The position numbers and the translations under genes were made by a program. Shown piece after piece: positions 33,946 to 43,670 of a DNA stretch of 64,000 bases. The stretch's first letter is position 1. Every line of letters begins with the position of its first letter. A model generated the notes under the pieces. The model ran no database searches and was not told the DNA's origin. It worked only from the letters and a program-made list of their open reading frames with translations. Location: NCBI GenBank assembly GCA_035653615.1, contig DASRBN010000025.1, positions 1 to 64,000 of the forward strand, written 5' to 3'. The stretch is from Ktedonobacteraceae bacterium. GTDB taxonomy: Bacteria; Chloroflexota; Ktedonobacteria; Ktedonobacterales; Ktedonobacteraceae.

Positions 33946-34656
33946 TCAGCGAAGCACGCCGATATATAATCCTCTTCCCATCAACTTATCAGGAGCCTCG
34001 TCAAATACCGCATCCAATTCGCTGGCCCGAAATGCGCTCATGTATTCTTCGTGTGTAAAAAGTCCCATTTCGTGTCGCTCGGTAAAATGCTCAATCCCTT
34101 GGGGAGTCGCCACAAGGTAGTGAAAGTCCATAATTGAGATGCCATCTTCCACTTCCGTAGTATTCATGCGCGCAATCTTCAAATCAGGTTCATTCACGAA
34201 GACGGTTCCGATGTGACCAGGTTTAAATCTCTGAGGAGTCAGCCATGGCTCAATAATCACGACTCCGCCTGGAAGGAGATGGCGGCGCATCGTTTGCAGC
34301 GTCTGATACAATCTCGGAACCGTCTTGACATAACCAATTGAACTGAACATGCAGATGATGGCATCAAACTGGCGCCCTAATGCAAAGTCGATCATGTCAG
34401 CATGATGAAAAATCACGCCTGGGTTGCGCTGGCGAGCAATTGCCAGCATCTGTTCGTCCAGGTCAAGCCCCTCAACCGAGTAATGTTCTTGCAAGAAAGG
34501 GAGATGCCCACCGGTTCCGCAGGCGATATCGAGCAATCTGTTTCCGGCAGATTGCTTATACTGTTGGATTAAGGCGTGGATTTGCTCTGCCTCCTTGGCA
34601 TAATCCTTCATGGTGCTATAGATGGCGTCGTAGATCGCTTCAGATTTGGTAAACAT
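33946..34656 (-). CDS. Class I SAM-dependent methyltransferase
   Basis: A protein of 236 residues with the Rossmann methyltransferase fold: motif I LLDIACGTGGHLPFL, the acidic VEGLDLDEQML after strand 2, HHADMIDFALGRQFDAIICMF and post-I motif RRHLLPGGVVIIEPWL. Overall it resembles small-molecule methyltransferases of the DesVI/TylM1 type (aminosugar N-methylation), but no sugar pathway is next to it. Start ATG 34656 fits the typical N-terminus (SEAIYDAIYS). Substrate not assignable. Confidence 0.85.
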   Translation of the reverse strand: MFTKSEAIYDAIYSTMKDYAKEAEQIHALIQQYKQSAGNRLLDIACGTGGHLPFLQEHYSVEGLDLDEQMLAIARQRNPGVIFHHADMIDFALGRQFDAIICMFSSIGYVKTVPRLYQTLQTMRRHLLPGGVVIIEPWLTPQRFKPGHIGTVFVNEPDLKIARMNTTEVEDGISIMDFHYLVATPQGIEHFTERHEMGLFTHEEYMSAFRASELDAVFDEAPDKLMGRGLYIGVLR

Positions 34657-34886
34657 AGCGATTCTCCTAAATATTAGGATGTAAGTCGAAGGTAAGTCAG
34701 GAATTAATGATAGCAGATGCAGGGTCTTTTGTCATTTCGGATTCTTTACCCCTTGTACTTCATTCCTCTAATCATTATACTTGCATCATGGGGTTATTTC
34801 ATTGCCCGAACTGCACAGCCCTTTTACTGGTTCGTAAGTCGTTCCTCGTAGATGTATCTTCCTCATGAGCTAAAAGGAGTCCTTTC

Positions 34887-35300
34887 TTGCCCAACAATGA
34901 AGAACGCCAGGTCACGCCAGAGCAGGTCTTTGAGGTCTTGCAAACATGCTATGACCCGTGCTGCAAAGAGCGTGCAGTCAGCGTCGTTGAGCTGGGGCTG
35001 ATCCAGGATGTGAAGGTAGCAGAAAATGGGCACGATGTGCGCGTCGAACTGCTGCTCACTTCTGGCTGGTGCCCGTTTTCAACCCATTTGTTGCAGATGA
35101 TTGACCAGAATGTGCGTGCCATCGAGGGAGTGGGAGAGGTGGACACCGAAATCGTCTGGAACACCGTCTGGACGCCCGAACGCATGACTGCCAGTGCGCG
35201 CGAAAAGCTCACCCTGCCGATGGCAAAACTGCTACCCTTGCGCCAGCGTCGACTTGAACGTGAGGCTCAATCCTCTGCCTCTCAGGCAACAGCTTCATGA
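34887..35300 (+). CDS. MIP18/DUF59-type iron-sulfur assembly-like protein
   Basis: A protein of 137 residues. The MIP18 domain (about residues 8-90) has YDPCCKERAVSVVELGLIQD and SGWCPFSTHLLQ. Family members take part in iron-sulfur cluster delivery or in multi-subunit oxygenases (PaaD). The CC and WCP cysteines could bind a metal. The TTG start is supported by AAGGAG 8 nt upstream. The amidohydrolase gene starts 17 bp downstream, so the two form an operon; the protein may mature or assist that enzyme. Confidence 0.85.
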   Translation: MPNNEERQVTPEQVFEVLQTCYDPCCKERAVSVVELGLIQDVKVAENGHDVRVELLLTSGWCPFSTHLLQMIDQNVRAIEGVGEVDTEIVWNTVWTPERMTASAREKLTLPMAKLLPLRQRRLEREAQSSASQATAS

Positions 35301-35316
35301 AAGGAGCGATTCGTCC

Positions 35317-36318
35317 ATGCTAGACAATGATGCCTTTGTATTTGACTGCGTCTGTCATGTCTTTAATTTCGACTTGACCAATGCCTTTGGCAAGCCGGGG
35401 CAGATGTTCATTAATCACCTGTACGCCTTCCACCAGGTGCTGACGCCTCCAGGGGAGCGCCTGCTCAGCCCAGAAGAGTTTCTGCGTGAATGGAATATCG
35501 ACGAGATTGCTCAGATGGTCTTTGAGGAGTCGGGCACTGACATGATTGTAGCCCAGCCTCTGCCGCTCACCGACCTCTTCTATGATGGTCTATCGCAGTG
35601 GGAGAAATGCGCGGCTATGGCTCAGAAATATCCTGATCGTGCCGTCTTTTGGGGCAGTGTCAATCCATTGGAGGGCAAGAAAGCCCTCGATTTGATGGAG
35701 CGGCAGGTCAAAGAGTATGGAGCGAAAGGTTTCAAGTTCTACAATGTGCGCTATGATTATGGAGAGCCGTTCCCCTGGCGCATGGATGATCCACGTGTGG
35801 CTTTCCCGGTATTTGAAAAGGCCCTCGAACTCGGTGTGACCACCATTGGTGTGCATAAAGGCGTGCCGCTTGGCCCGCAGCCTATCGAGCATACACAGGC
35901 CTGGGATATGGACGGAGCCGCCGCTAACTTCCCGGACCTCAACTTCATCATTTTCCACGTGGGCCTGCCGTTCATCGATGAGATTTGCTGGCAGCTGGTG
36001 CGCTATCCCAACCTGTATGCCTCGATAGCGGCAACCTTGAATTTCGTCGTGCGCGCGCCTCGTGTTTTCGCCGAAAATATGGGCAAGCTGATGTTCTGGT
36101 GTGGCGAGGACAAGATACTCTATGGCGGTGAGACGCCCATCTGGCACCCGCGCTGGGCGCTCGACGCCTTCTGGAACTTTGAACTGCCCGAAGACCTCGT
36201 GTCCGGCTACGGCTACCCACAATTGACCACCCAGGCCAAAAAGAAGATTCTCGGCGGCAACCTTGCCCGCTTGATGGGGATCGATGTCGAGCAGAAAGTG
36301 GCTCAATTGAAAGGATGA
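35317..36318 (+). CDS. Amidohydrolase-2 family protein with unusual metal ligands
   Basis: A protein of 333 residues with a TIM-barrel of the amidohydrolase-2 type (decarboxylases and hydrolases acting on aromatic or carboxylated compounds). The strand-1 motif is FDCVCHVFN, giving CxH instead of the common HxH. The strand-5 and strand-6 histidines appear in TTIGVHKGVP and IIFHVGLP. The strand-8 position reads YGGETPIWHP with Glu where many members have Asp. ATG 35317 has AAGGAG 11 nt upstream. Co-transcribed with a DUF59 protein, which hints at a metal-cofactor link. A strong terminator follows. Confidence 0.83.
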   Translation: MLDNDAFVFDCVCHVFNFDLTNAFGKPGQMFINHLYAFHQVLTPPGERLLSPEEFLREWNIDEIAQMVFEESGTDMIVAQPLPLTDLFYDGLSQWEKCAAMAQKYPDRAVFWGSVNPLEGKKALDLMERQVKEYGAKGFKFYNVRYDYGEPFPWRMDDPRVAFPVFEKALELGVTTIGVHKGVPLGPQPIEHTQAWDMDGAAANFPDLNFIIFHVGLPFIDEICWQLVRYPNLYASIAATLNFVVRAPRVFAENMGKLMFWCGEDKILYGGETPIWHPRWALDAFWNFELPEDLVSGYGYPQLTTQAKKKILGGNLARLMGIDVEQKVAQLKG

Positions 36319-36323
36319 AAAGG

Positions 36324-36362
36324 AAAGAGAACGCTCAGAACTTGACGCTGAGCGTTCTCTTT
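36324..36362 (+). terminator. Intrinsic terminator of the DUF59-amidohydrolase operon
   Basis: A 15-bp perfect stem AAAGAGAACGCTCAG/CTGAGCGTTCTCTTT with a 9-base loop, running into CTTTACG. The same AGAGAACGCTC arms recur in the terminator at 55917-55955. Confidence 0.85.
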
Positions 36363-37030
36363 CTTTACGTATGGGCATCGGCAAAAGATGCCCTTGGAGA
36401 GCCGGATATTCGCTTGTCCGTGCTGTGGGTTGCATCTCGATCGAGACCTCAATGCTGCTTTGAATATTCTGGCCTTGGGACGACAAGGCCTGGGTTTAGC
36501 CCGAGAAGCCGCCGCGCTTTAGCCGGGGAAGTCGTCATTGATATATACCCCAACCGTATGGTACACTATCTCCATGAATATTCTTTACTTGAGAGGGGAC
36601 ATGAAAATCCCTGGATGGATGATCCATCGCAACCGCAACCGTAACACGAGCGCCTTCGCCGTATAAGCCCCGGCACAAGATCGGCTTATACGGCGAGATA
36701 TGGGTGCCATGCTTCCTCATGACCTCAGTTGAGATGTCAACTGGGTATCGTGTGTTGGGCACACTTTCTCCCCTCGTTTCTTTCCTCGTCGCCGGGTAGC
36801 GCACCATCTCTTTGCTCGCTCACCTGGCTTGATGCAGATTGCTTCTTCCCTGCTTTTGCCGATGTTACCGCAATGAGGTGGTATCTATCTGCGCATTTGT
36901 TATCCATATGAAAGCAGGTGAAACGATGTATTGACGGCAATAGCGCAAGCTCTGATCGCGAGAAATCCCGCCGATCAGCCACAGAAAGCATTCAATAACA
37001 CAGCAATCAGAAAAACAAGGAGATAGACAC
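36363..37030. other. 670-bp intergenic stretch with a perfect hairpin
   Basis: No gene found. A 13-bp perfect stem CGCCGTATAAGCC (36657-36669) and its complement (36683-36695) surround a 13-base loop; no T tract follows. Short frames on both strands lack ribosome sites or family features. Confidence 0.5.
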
Positions 37031-38002
37031 ATGAACACAGCACAGAAGCTTGCTCGTAATGGCGGGCCAGCTCTTCTAGAAGCCATGAAATTTGTCACCA
37101 TCTGTCGCTCACGCGATCCACAGGCCGATTATCCGCACATTGGCGACCTGCAATGGTGGTGCCGGGATGGTTCGCTTGACGATCAGCAGAACTGGCATTT
37201 CTGGTATCAAGAAAATGGTGAGGCGCTTGCTCTCGGGATCGTTAACGGGAATGAGATCGTCTGCCTGCTTCATCCCGACTTCCGCACGCACGAGCGCTAT
37301 CTTATGGTACGCCAGTGGGGAGTGCAGCGCATAAAAGAGCGCGCTCTAGAACAGGGCGAGAACCAGTATGAGATATGGGAACAAGCCTGGGGTTTAGCCT
37401 CCGACGATGATCTGGGGATGGCAAGTTTTCTTGAACATGAAGGATATGAGCGCCAGGAAAAGTACTATCATTGCTACCGCCGACCGCTGATCGAGCCTGT
37501 GCCAGCACCCGTTTTGCCAGCAGGATTCACGCTTCGCCCGATTGCTGGAGAGGCTGAAGCGGAGATGCGGGCTGCGCTGCAACGTGATGCTTTTTTCCCA
37601 CGGGGGAGCAAGACCTACAAGGAAGCAACCTTGCGCCAATTGGCAGTGATGCAGATGCCCCAATACGATCCTCAACTCGATCTGATGATCCTGGCCCCTG
37701 ATGGCACACCGGCAGCGGGCTGCATTTGCTGGGTGGACCCGGTGAACCGCGTGGGCCTGTTTGAACCGGTGGGAACGCGCCCACAATTTCGTCGTCAAGG
37801 ATTGGCAACGGCGCTGATGCTTGGCGGGTTACAGCGTTTACGCGAACGAGGCATGCAGGCGGCACTGGTGACAGGCGAACATCCCGGAAAGGAGGAGAAG
37901 AATACGGAGTTTACTTCCTCGCGTTTCATTTATGAAGCCGTCGGCTTTCAATTGCTGTGCCGGGTATACATGTATCACAAGGTTTTTGCCATGACCGCCT
38001 GA
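37031..38002 (+). CDS. Tandem-GNAT N-acetyltransferase
   Basis: A protein of 323 residues, likely two GNAT domains. The C-terminal one is canonical: VGLFEPVGTRPQFRRQGLAT contains the R/QxxGxA acetyl-CoA loop, followed by LMLGGLQRLRERG and a final FYEAVGF-like FIYEAVGFQLL. The N-terminal half (about residues 40-150) keeps the shape, ending in FLEHEGYERQEKYYHCYR, but lacks a clear cofactor loop. AAGGAG lies 8 nt before the ATG. Acceptor unknown. Monocistronic with a strong terminator. Confidence 0.85.
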   Translation: MNTAQKLARNGGPALLEAMKFVTICRSRDPQADYPHIGDLQWWCRDGSLDDQQNWHFWYQENGEALALGIVNGNEIVCLLHPDFRTHERYLMVRQWGVQRIKERALEQGENQYEIWEQAWGLASDDDLGMASFLEHEGYERQEKYYHCYRRPLIEPVPAPVLPAGFTLRPIAGEAEAEMRAALQRDAFFPRGSKTYKEATLRQLAVMQMPQYDPQLDLMILAPDGTPAAGCICWVDPVNRVGLFEPVGTRPQFRRQGLATALMLGGLQRLRERGMQAALVTGEHPGKEEKNTEFTSSRFIYEAVGFQLLCRVYMYHKVFAMTA

Positions 38003-38031
38003 ACGTTTTTCCATCGCTTGTTTCGCAGAGA

Positions 38032-38071
38032 AAGGGATGGAAGAGAGTTCATAAGCTCTCTTCCATCCCTT
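38032..38071. terminator. Intrinsic terminator, 16-bp perfect stem
   Basis: AAGGGATGGAAGAGAG pairs with CTCTCTTCCATCCCTT around an 8-base loop, between the acetyltransferase gene and the convergent SBP56 gene. Confidence 0.75.
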
Positions 38072-38142
38072 GCCCAAATCTGGAGATATTCTTCTGTCAG
38101 AAGATTCCCCAGCGTTATTTCTCGACCGGTTCTCTAGATGCG

Positions 38143-39522
38143 TTAGACCCAGATATCCGAGGTGCAGTCGCCGCCAGGGTAGCGCATCTCATGGGCGCGA
38201 GCCGGGCCTGCCGGTTCCTTGCCGAAATCAACGTAGAAATTTTCGTTGATACGCATGCCACCCTTATTGGTGTCACAGTCGATTTGCAAAATATACGAGC
38301 CGGTTTTCGCGAGCTCAGGATAAAACTGGTTGTCCCAGGTGCTGTAGAGCGAGTTGGTCACATACAACCGCTTGCCATCAAGGCTCAATTGGAGCATCTG
38401 AGGACCACCTTCGAGTTTGTGTCCCTGTACTGGCCCGCTTTTCCCCAGCAAACCGCCGCACCACACCTGGCCGGTCAATTTGGGATGCGAGCGATCGCTG
38501 ATATCGTACTGGCGAATATCGCCATGCAGCCAGTTCGACAGGTAGAGGAACCGGTCGTCCATCGAAATCAAGAAATCGGTGATCAAGGACGGCACCGGAA
38601 TCGGCCAGCCCTCTAGCTCAACGGATGGGATATCGATGACCTTTTCAACCTGCCACTTGCCGTCGGACTTGTGCCAGTGCCACATATTGCTGCTGAGCGC
38701 GGCCCCAACATAACCATGCGTGCTATCAGGATTGTGGACGAAACGTACCTCGAGCGGGATTAATCCATCCTCGCCCAGATCAACGCTCTGAACGATTTCG
38801 TGCTTCTCCCAATCCCAGAAGTGCAGCCCGCGCCCGTACTTACCGGCAGCGACATCTTCCAGGTTGAACCCTTTGGTATAGGTATTGGGCGCGCCCCATT
38901 CGCTGCTAACCATAACGTTATGGCGCGGCTGGTACCAGAAGTCGTAGTTGAAGCGCATGCCATGGGCCTTGTTTTCCCAGCGCCCTGCGATGTTAAAATC
39001 CTCATCGAGCAGTAGGAAGCCACCGGGAGCCTCGCCCTGGCTATCGCCAAGCATAGAGATCATCACGTGACCATCCGCCAGGCAATGGACGGTGTGAGGA
39101 GCAGTCAGATTCACCTTCTCCTTTACCTCTTCAGGCTCGATGACCTTGTGCAGTTTAGGCGCTTTGGGGTCAGAGACATCCACAACGTGAATGCGGCTGG
39201 ATAAATTGCCCGGAATAATGAGAAAGTTTCGCGACTTACTTGCATCCGTATGACAGGAACTACAGGCGTTCCAGCCGAAATGATGAAGTTCGTCTCCAAC
39301 GTTCGGCATGGGAGTTCGATAAATTACCTGCGAGTAGGTAGGGGATGCAGGGTCAACATCAATAGTAGCGAGATAATCAGGTTCATTGATCCCTGTTCCC
39401 TCGTATAACGCGATGCTGTAGAGCACCTTTTCAGGTTCGGCCTTCATCGCTTCTTCGGGCGAAGCGTAACCAGGTCCGCAGCAAGAATCATCCTCATGAT
39501 GCATTGCATGTTCATCTGCCAC
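38143..39522 (-). CDS. Selenium-binding protein SBP56 family / methanethiol oxidase-like
   Basis: About 459 residues, close to the family length. The signature [10 protein letters not shown] with the metal/selenium-linked Cxx[46 protein letters not shown] and [17 protein letters not shown] identify the SELENBP1/MtoX family, a seven-bladed propeller that in some bacteria and humans oxidises methanethiol to formaldehyde, sulfide and peroxide. The GTG start at 39522 is chosen from AAAGGAG 10 nt upstream. The N-terminus carries [12 protein letters not shown], an additional Cys/His cluster. No copper chaperone gene is adjacent. Confidence 0.92.
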   Translation of the reverse strand: MADEHAMHHEDDSCCGPGYASPEEAMKAEPEKVLYSIALYEGTGINEPDYLATIDVDPASPTYSQVIYRTPMPNVGDELHHFGWNACSSCHTDASKSRNFLIIPGNLSSRIHVVDVSDPKAPKLHKVIEPEEVKEKVNLTAPHTVHCLADGHVMISMLGDSQGEAPGGFLLLDEDFNIAGRWENKAHGMRFNYDFWYQPRHNVMVSSEWGAPNTYTKGFNLEDVAAGKYGRGLHFWDWEKHEIVQSVDLGEDGLIPLEVRFVHNPDSTHGYVGAALSSNMWHWHKSDGKWQVEKVIDIPSVELEGWPIPVPSLITDFLISMDDRFLYLSNWLHGDIRQYDISDRSHPKLTGQVWCGGLLGKSGPVQGHKLEGGPQMLQLSLDGKRLYVTNSLYSTWDNQFYPELAKTGSYILQIDCDTNKGGMRINENFYVDFGKEPAGPARAHEMRYPGGDCTSDIWV

Positions 39523-39690
39523 AGGTACAAATCTCCTTTCGTCGCAGAAGAGGAATGTTGCTGTATCATCCCTCTCACAAATGACCATCATGCGTACACT
39601 CTTCAACAAAGAAGAGCGATTTCATTATGTCTTACCTATGAGTGGCTGTCAATTGACCAAAGTACGGATATGCTACCTGCCGGTAGGCTC

Positions 39691-40914
39691 TTACTGGGCA
39701 ACGAGGCACTTTGCAGCGCTAACCACATCCTCATAAACATTCATCATCTGACCGGCCACATGCTTCCAGCTGTATTGAATGACAGACGGGCGAGCGGCTG
39801 CCCGCAACTGCGCGAGTATTTCTGGGTGTTGCAGCAGGAAATCGAGACGTTCCGCGAAAAAGCCGGGGCAGCGTTGAACAAGATAGCCTGTTTCGCCATG
39901 ATGCACGACTGTCATTAATCCACCCGCGCGAGTCGCTACGACCGGCGTGCCGCATGCCAACGATTCCACTGCGGCCAGCCCGAAGCTCTCATGATAAGAC
40001 GGAACGACGGTAACGTCGGCGGTGCTATAGATCACCGGTAATTCGTGCTGTGGGCGAGCGCCAAGAAAATGGACGCGCTGGCTTATCTGAAGTTTTCGCG
40101 CCAGTTCGCGTAGTCGATCTAGCTCTCTGTCTCCTGATAGCTTTCCTCCGACGATCAGAATCTCTGCCCTTTCTTTCATCAAGGCAGCGGCTTGCAACAA
40201 GAGATCAGGCCCTTTGAAAGGATCGAGTCTGCCTACGTAGAGCAGAGTGGGTGTGTGTTGTTTCAGTCCGAGTTTTTCGCGTGTCTGCTTGCGATCATAT
40301 GGAAAAAAAAGTTCGAGATTGACGCCGCAGGGAATAACCTCTACCTGGCCGGGTGTCGCTCCACAATGGCGAATGATTTGCTGCCGCTCATCAAAAGTGG
40401 AAGCGATGATGCGGTCGGCATGCTGAATAAGCTGGCGTTCCATTTCCAACCGTAAGAGCGGTTCCGATGCGTTGGGATTTGCCAGTTGTTTCAGATGGCC
40501 CAGGGTATGAAACATTGTAACATGCGGAATATCCCAGCACCGTGCAAGTGGCATCGCGACCATGCCCGAAAGCCAGTAATGGCTATGTAGCACATCGTAG
40601 GGTTTCCCATTTCTGTGTCTGAATGCTTCGATATGGTGACGAAATTCAGGCAGGTAGTGGTGAAGATCGTGCTTGGAAATGGGGGATGTAGGCCCCGCTT
40701 TCACATGGATGACCCGTACATTGGGTGTGAGTTGAACGATTGATGACTGGTTTGGGCGGGTCTGGCGGGTAAAGATATCGACCGTCACCTGAGAACGGCC
40801 CAGTTCGCGTGCGAGTTCGCGTATATATACATTCATGCCCCCAGCATCCTTGTTGCGTCCCGGTATATCGAGCGGAGACGTGTGGACGCTGATCATGGCA
40901 ACAGAATAACTCAT
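39691..40914 (-). CDS. GT4 glycosyltransferase, MshA/sucrose-phosphate-synthase-like
   Basis: A protein of 407 residues with a GT-B fold. The N-terminus has SVHTSPLDIPGRNKDAGGMN, the acceptor loop typical of MshA-type enzymes, and DVLHSHYWLSG. The C-terminal nucleotide-sugar site has LYVGRLDPFKGPDLLLQA and VVPSYHESFGLAAVESLACG with the ExxFGxxxxE pattern. ATG 40914 has GGAG upstream. It resembles D-inositol-3-phosphate glycosyltransferases but no mycothiol genes are nearby, so the acceptor is open. Transcribed alone. Confidence 0.88.
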   Translation of the reverse strand: MSYSVAMISVHTSPLDIPGRNKDAGGMNVYIRELARELGRSQVTVDIFTRQTRPNQSSIVQLTPNVRVIHVKAGPTSPISKHDLHHYLPEFRHHIEAFRHRNGKPYDVLHSHYWLSGMVAMPLARCWDIPHVTMFHTLGHLKQLANPNASEPLLRLEMERQLIQHADRIIASTFDERQQIIRHCGATPGQVEVIPCGVNLELFFPYDRKQTREKLGLKQHTPTLLYVGRLDPFKGPDLLLQAAALMKERAEILIVGGKLSGDRELDRLRELARKLQISQRVHFLGARPQHELPVIYSTADVTVVPSYHESFGLAAVESLACGTPVVATRAGGLMTVVHHGETGYLVQRCPGFFAERLDFLLQHPEILAQLRAAARPSVIQYSWKHVAGQMMNVYEDVVSAAKCLVAQ

Positions 40915-41095
40915 ATTGAGTATGCTCCTCTCCTGGATAGTACAGTTAATCAATTATTGCAGATGCGTGGCCAGCGTCCTTCGCTTTGTAATTGCTTGTG
41001 ACTCAGCATGGCTTGCCTCCTTTCTTCGTATTGTCCTCTAACTTACTGGAACAATTACAGCGAGAAAATAATTCTCCTGGATAGGAATCGGCCAA

Positions 41096-41929
41096 TTAAT
41101 CGCCTTTCCTCAGTTCTTCAATGACGCTGTACATCTCATTCATATCGATACCCTGGCCTTGAGAGACTTCTTCCAGGCAATCGATGCGGCGCTGGAGCGC
41201 GGTTGAGAACTCTGAACCTGTCATGCCGGACCAATTTGCCAGGTCGTCGAGGATGGATGAATCAGCATGTTCAAAGGTGTCATCGAATTTGTTCCACAGG
41301 GAGAGTGGAATGGGTATGACGACATCGGGGCGCTTAGGATCGGCATGGGGCTGCAGGAAGTGTGTGGTGAGCCAGCGCCGGCGCAACGGATAAACGCGAC
41401 CAACGACGCCAATGTTAATAACCAGCCCTAAACGACGAATATCCTGTACAGGTACGCGCAGGTCATGCTGGTACATGTAAATCACATCGTCGATGGTATC
41501 GGCATGCACGCTCGTTGCGATATGATATCCTTTCGCGGGCAAGGTCAGGTAGCGGCGCGCGACGCGTCCCCACATGTAGATGGGCAGGTGGTCGCTGACC
41601 TCGTTACAGAGGGCATAGGTTTTCGCCGGGTCAATATCGGGCAATTGTGTGAACGCAAAATTCTCGTACATGCCAGACATATAGGCCAGGGCTGTTCCCT
41701 CCGGCAAAAACTGTAGCAGCGCGTTCAGCGTGGTGGTTTTGCCAATGCCCGGCTGCGGATCGGTTGGGCCTGCTACGGTTAATGATGCCCCATGTTCCAG
41801 CAGCAACCAGATGAGCGCCACCGTTTCGGTATCGACGCTTTTCAATGCGATAATTTGTGCCATCGAGAGTGGGCGTCTCGAATCGTAGTGCCACCAATAG
41901 CGTTCATAAGGATCACGCGGATCAAACAT
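41096..41929 (-). CDS. VirB11/CpaF-like secretion ATPase, short form
   Basis: A protein of 277 residues. Walker A is GPTDPQPGIGKTT (about residue 55); after it comes ALCNEVSDHLPIYMWGRVAR as the Walker B/Asp-box region and HIATSVHADTIDDVIYM, the His box typical of type II/IV secretion ATPases. The usual N-terminal domain is almost absent, replaced by about 35 residues rich in Tyr, Trp and Arg. No pilus or secretion partner genes surround it. It could be a stand-alone ATPase with a different role. Start ATG 41929 has GGAAGGGA about 8 nt upstream. Confidence 0.75.
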   Translation of the reverse strand: MFDPRDPYERYWWHYDSRRPLSMAQIIALKSVDTETVALIWLLLEHGASLTVAGPTDPQPGIGKTTTLNALLQFLPEGTALAYMSGMYENFAFTQLPDIDPAKTYALCNEVSDHLPIYMWGRVARRYLTLPAKGYHIATSVHADTIDDVIYMYQHDLRVPVQDIRRLGLVINIGVVGRVYPLRRRWLTTHFLQPHADPKRPDVVIPIPLSLWNKFDDTFEHADSSILDDLANWSGMTGSEFSTALQRRIDCLEEVSQGQGIDMNEMYSVIEELRKGD

Positions 41930-42026
41930 ACTGTAGTTCCCTTCCACGTTTTATGTTTGCGCCAGGATACCTGCATTGCGAGAGGTATCGTTGGCATAAC
42001 GCGGCTTTTTAAGATTGGGCAGATGA

Positions 42027-42872
42027 TCAGGTTTTCTGCTCGCCCTCCTGTTGTCCCTCGGCTTTGGGCTTCTCGGGCTCAGAAGAGGGCGGTTTCAGCC
42101 AGCCAGGATGAGGATTCCAGCCGACGGCGACGACGCGTGGCCGGTGTTCTCCCTCCACTTCGACAATACTGACAGAAGCATTATCGATGGACAGGGACCC
42201 TGCGCGTGCCGTTTCCAGGCCGGTATAGTGTGCGAGCAGCAACTTGATGATATCAGCATGGGCTACAAACGCCGGGTAGTTGCCGGTTGAATCGTGTTCA
42301 AGCCAGCGATTGACGGCAGCCACGACGCGCTGTTGTACCTGGGGAAAGGTCTCGACGTCCTCCGGTCCTTTCGTTGGGTCGCGCACGAACGCTTTCCACG
42401 CCGGATCATTTTTAGAGAGTTCGTCGAAGACCTGCCCTGCCCAGTGACCAACATTTGTGTCCATCAGGCCAGGCTCAAGTTGTACGGTCAGGCCGCGTGG
42501 CTGCGCCAGAATTTCGGCGGTCTCACGTGCCCGCTCCAGGGGACTGGTGATAATTGCGCTGATCGGTAACACTGAAAGCGCGTCCGCGAGCCGCGCGGCC
42601 TGTTGTCGTCCTATATCATTCAACTCTATTCCTGGCAGTTGTCCAGGGAGACGGTGTTCAACATTCCATGTCGTTTGCCCATGCCGGATAAAGAGCAGGG
42701 TTTTTTTCGTAGCAGCCTGTGTACTTTCACTTTCCGCCATATACGTTTGCCTGTACCATAATTGAATACGCCAGCGGCAAAAGCGCCAGCCGGCACTCAA
42801 GTAAATCCACAAGACAAAAAGCCAGCCCCGTACAACGCTGCTCAACCACTTCAGGTAGGCTTTTATCGACAT
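42027..42872 (-). CDS. Histidine phosphatase (phosphoglycerate-mutase-like), membrane-anchored
   Basis: A protein of about 281 residues. A membrane segment lies near residues 14-30 (GWLFVLWIYLSAGWRF) and the catalytic domain starts at LLFIRHGQTTWNVEHRLPGQ with the phospho-accepting His. The second catalytic parts are ITSPLERARETAEIL, a Glu-containing LMDTNVGHWAGQ region and PAFVAHADIIKLLL. The C-terminus is a Lys/Glu-rich tail. Membrane anchoring is unusual and suggests action on a membrane-linked or envelope phosphoester rather than glycolytic phosphoglycerate. ATG 42872 has AGG 9 nt upstream. Confidence 0.85.
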   Translation of the reverse strand: MSIKAYLKWLSSVVRGWLFVLWIYLSAGWRFCRWRIQLWYRQTYMAESESTQAATKKTLLFIRHGQTTWNVEHRLPGQLPGIELNDIGRQQAARLADALSVLPISAIITSPLERARETAEILAQPRGLTVQLEPGLMDTNVGHWAGQVFDELSKNDPAWKAFVRDPTKGPEDVETFPQVQQRVVAAVNRWLEHDSTGNYPAFVAHADIIKLLLAHYTGLETARAGSLSIDNASVSIVEVEGEHRPRVVAVGWNPHPGWLKPPSSEPEKPKAEGQQEGEQKT

Positions 42873-43039
42873 CGATTTACCTGGTCTCAAACATTTCTAA
42901 GACCGGCGCACGTTGTACATGAGTCCGGATTCTTGTAGGGGCTCTCCTGGGAGATGCTCGACCAAACAATGTGTTCTTATTGTATAGCGCAAACGTTTCA
43001 GGCGCAAGCGCGGATTGCCTGGCAGTGGTTGCTGGTGTA

Positions 43040-43444
43040 TTATCCTGGCGAGGAAAGGTAGTAGAGCAGCACTAATACGACGATAGCTATCAACAGCAGC
43101 AGAGCACATCCCATAAGCGACTCGCCTAAGCCGGGTTCTCTATGCCTGGTAGTGCGTGGGATATAAAGCATACGCGGACTCAAAGTGGTACCGGTATTTC
43201 TGGGGGAGAGTGTTCGTGTTGCCGGGGAGCTTAGAGACGCTACTGGCGGAGTGTCTGGTAGCCGGGTTTGAAATGGTGAGTATGGTAGTAAACCGGGACG
43301 TGGTGTCACAGGCATTGGCTGCACAGTATAGCGTGTCAATACAGGTCTGGCATATTTTTGTCGTCTTGTCGCGACCTGCTGTGGGGGAATTTGTGGCAGG
43401 CGTACCATGGGGGCAGGCGGAAAAACTGGCTGTTCGTTATTCAT
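43040..43444 (-). CDS. Proline/arginine-rich protein with C-terminal membrane segment
   Basis: A protein of 134 residues. Residues 1-105 are low in hydrophobics and rich in Pro, Arg and Thr, with repeated PQIPP, VTPRPGLLPY and TLSPR; the last 25 residues form one membrane helix (ALLLLIAIVVLVLLYYL). This tail-anchored layout faces the disordered region to the cytoplasm. GAGGAGG lies 12 nt before the ATG. No family recognised; no sorting signal for the sortase at 51 kb is visible. Confidence 0.6.
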   Translation of the reverse strand: MNNEQPVFPPAPMVRLPQIPPQQVATRRQKYARPVLTRYTVQPMPVTPRPGLLPYSPFQTRLPDTPPVASLSSPATRTLSPRNTGTTLSPRMLYIPRTTRHREPGLGESLMGCALLLLIAIVVLVLLYYLSSPG

Positions 43445-43670
43445 GATATGTCTGATCCTCCTCATCCACTTCACTGCAATCCATTTATCTACATTCATTA
43501 TACCTGGGGCGACAAATTGGCCACGTGGTGTCAACACCGCCTCATAGGAAAAAATGCTCAGTTGCCCCTCTCAAGAGCTTCTTTACGCAACCTCAGCGTG
43601 TTATCATCACAGAAAAGATCAATCAAATAAAGTCTTTGCCTGGAACAGACGATAAGAGGAGATACATGTG

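Noticed and set aside
36657-36695. 13-bp hairpin as a riboswitch or small RNA
   Set aside because: The hairpin is perfect but has no T tract, promoter or known aptamer pattern; recorded only as part of the gap.
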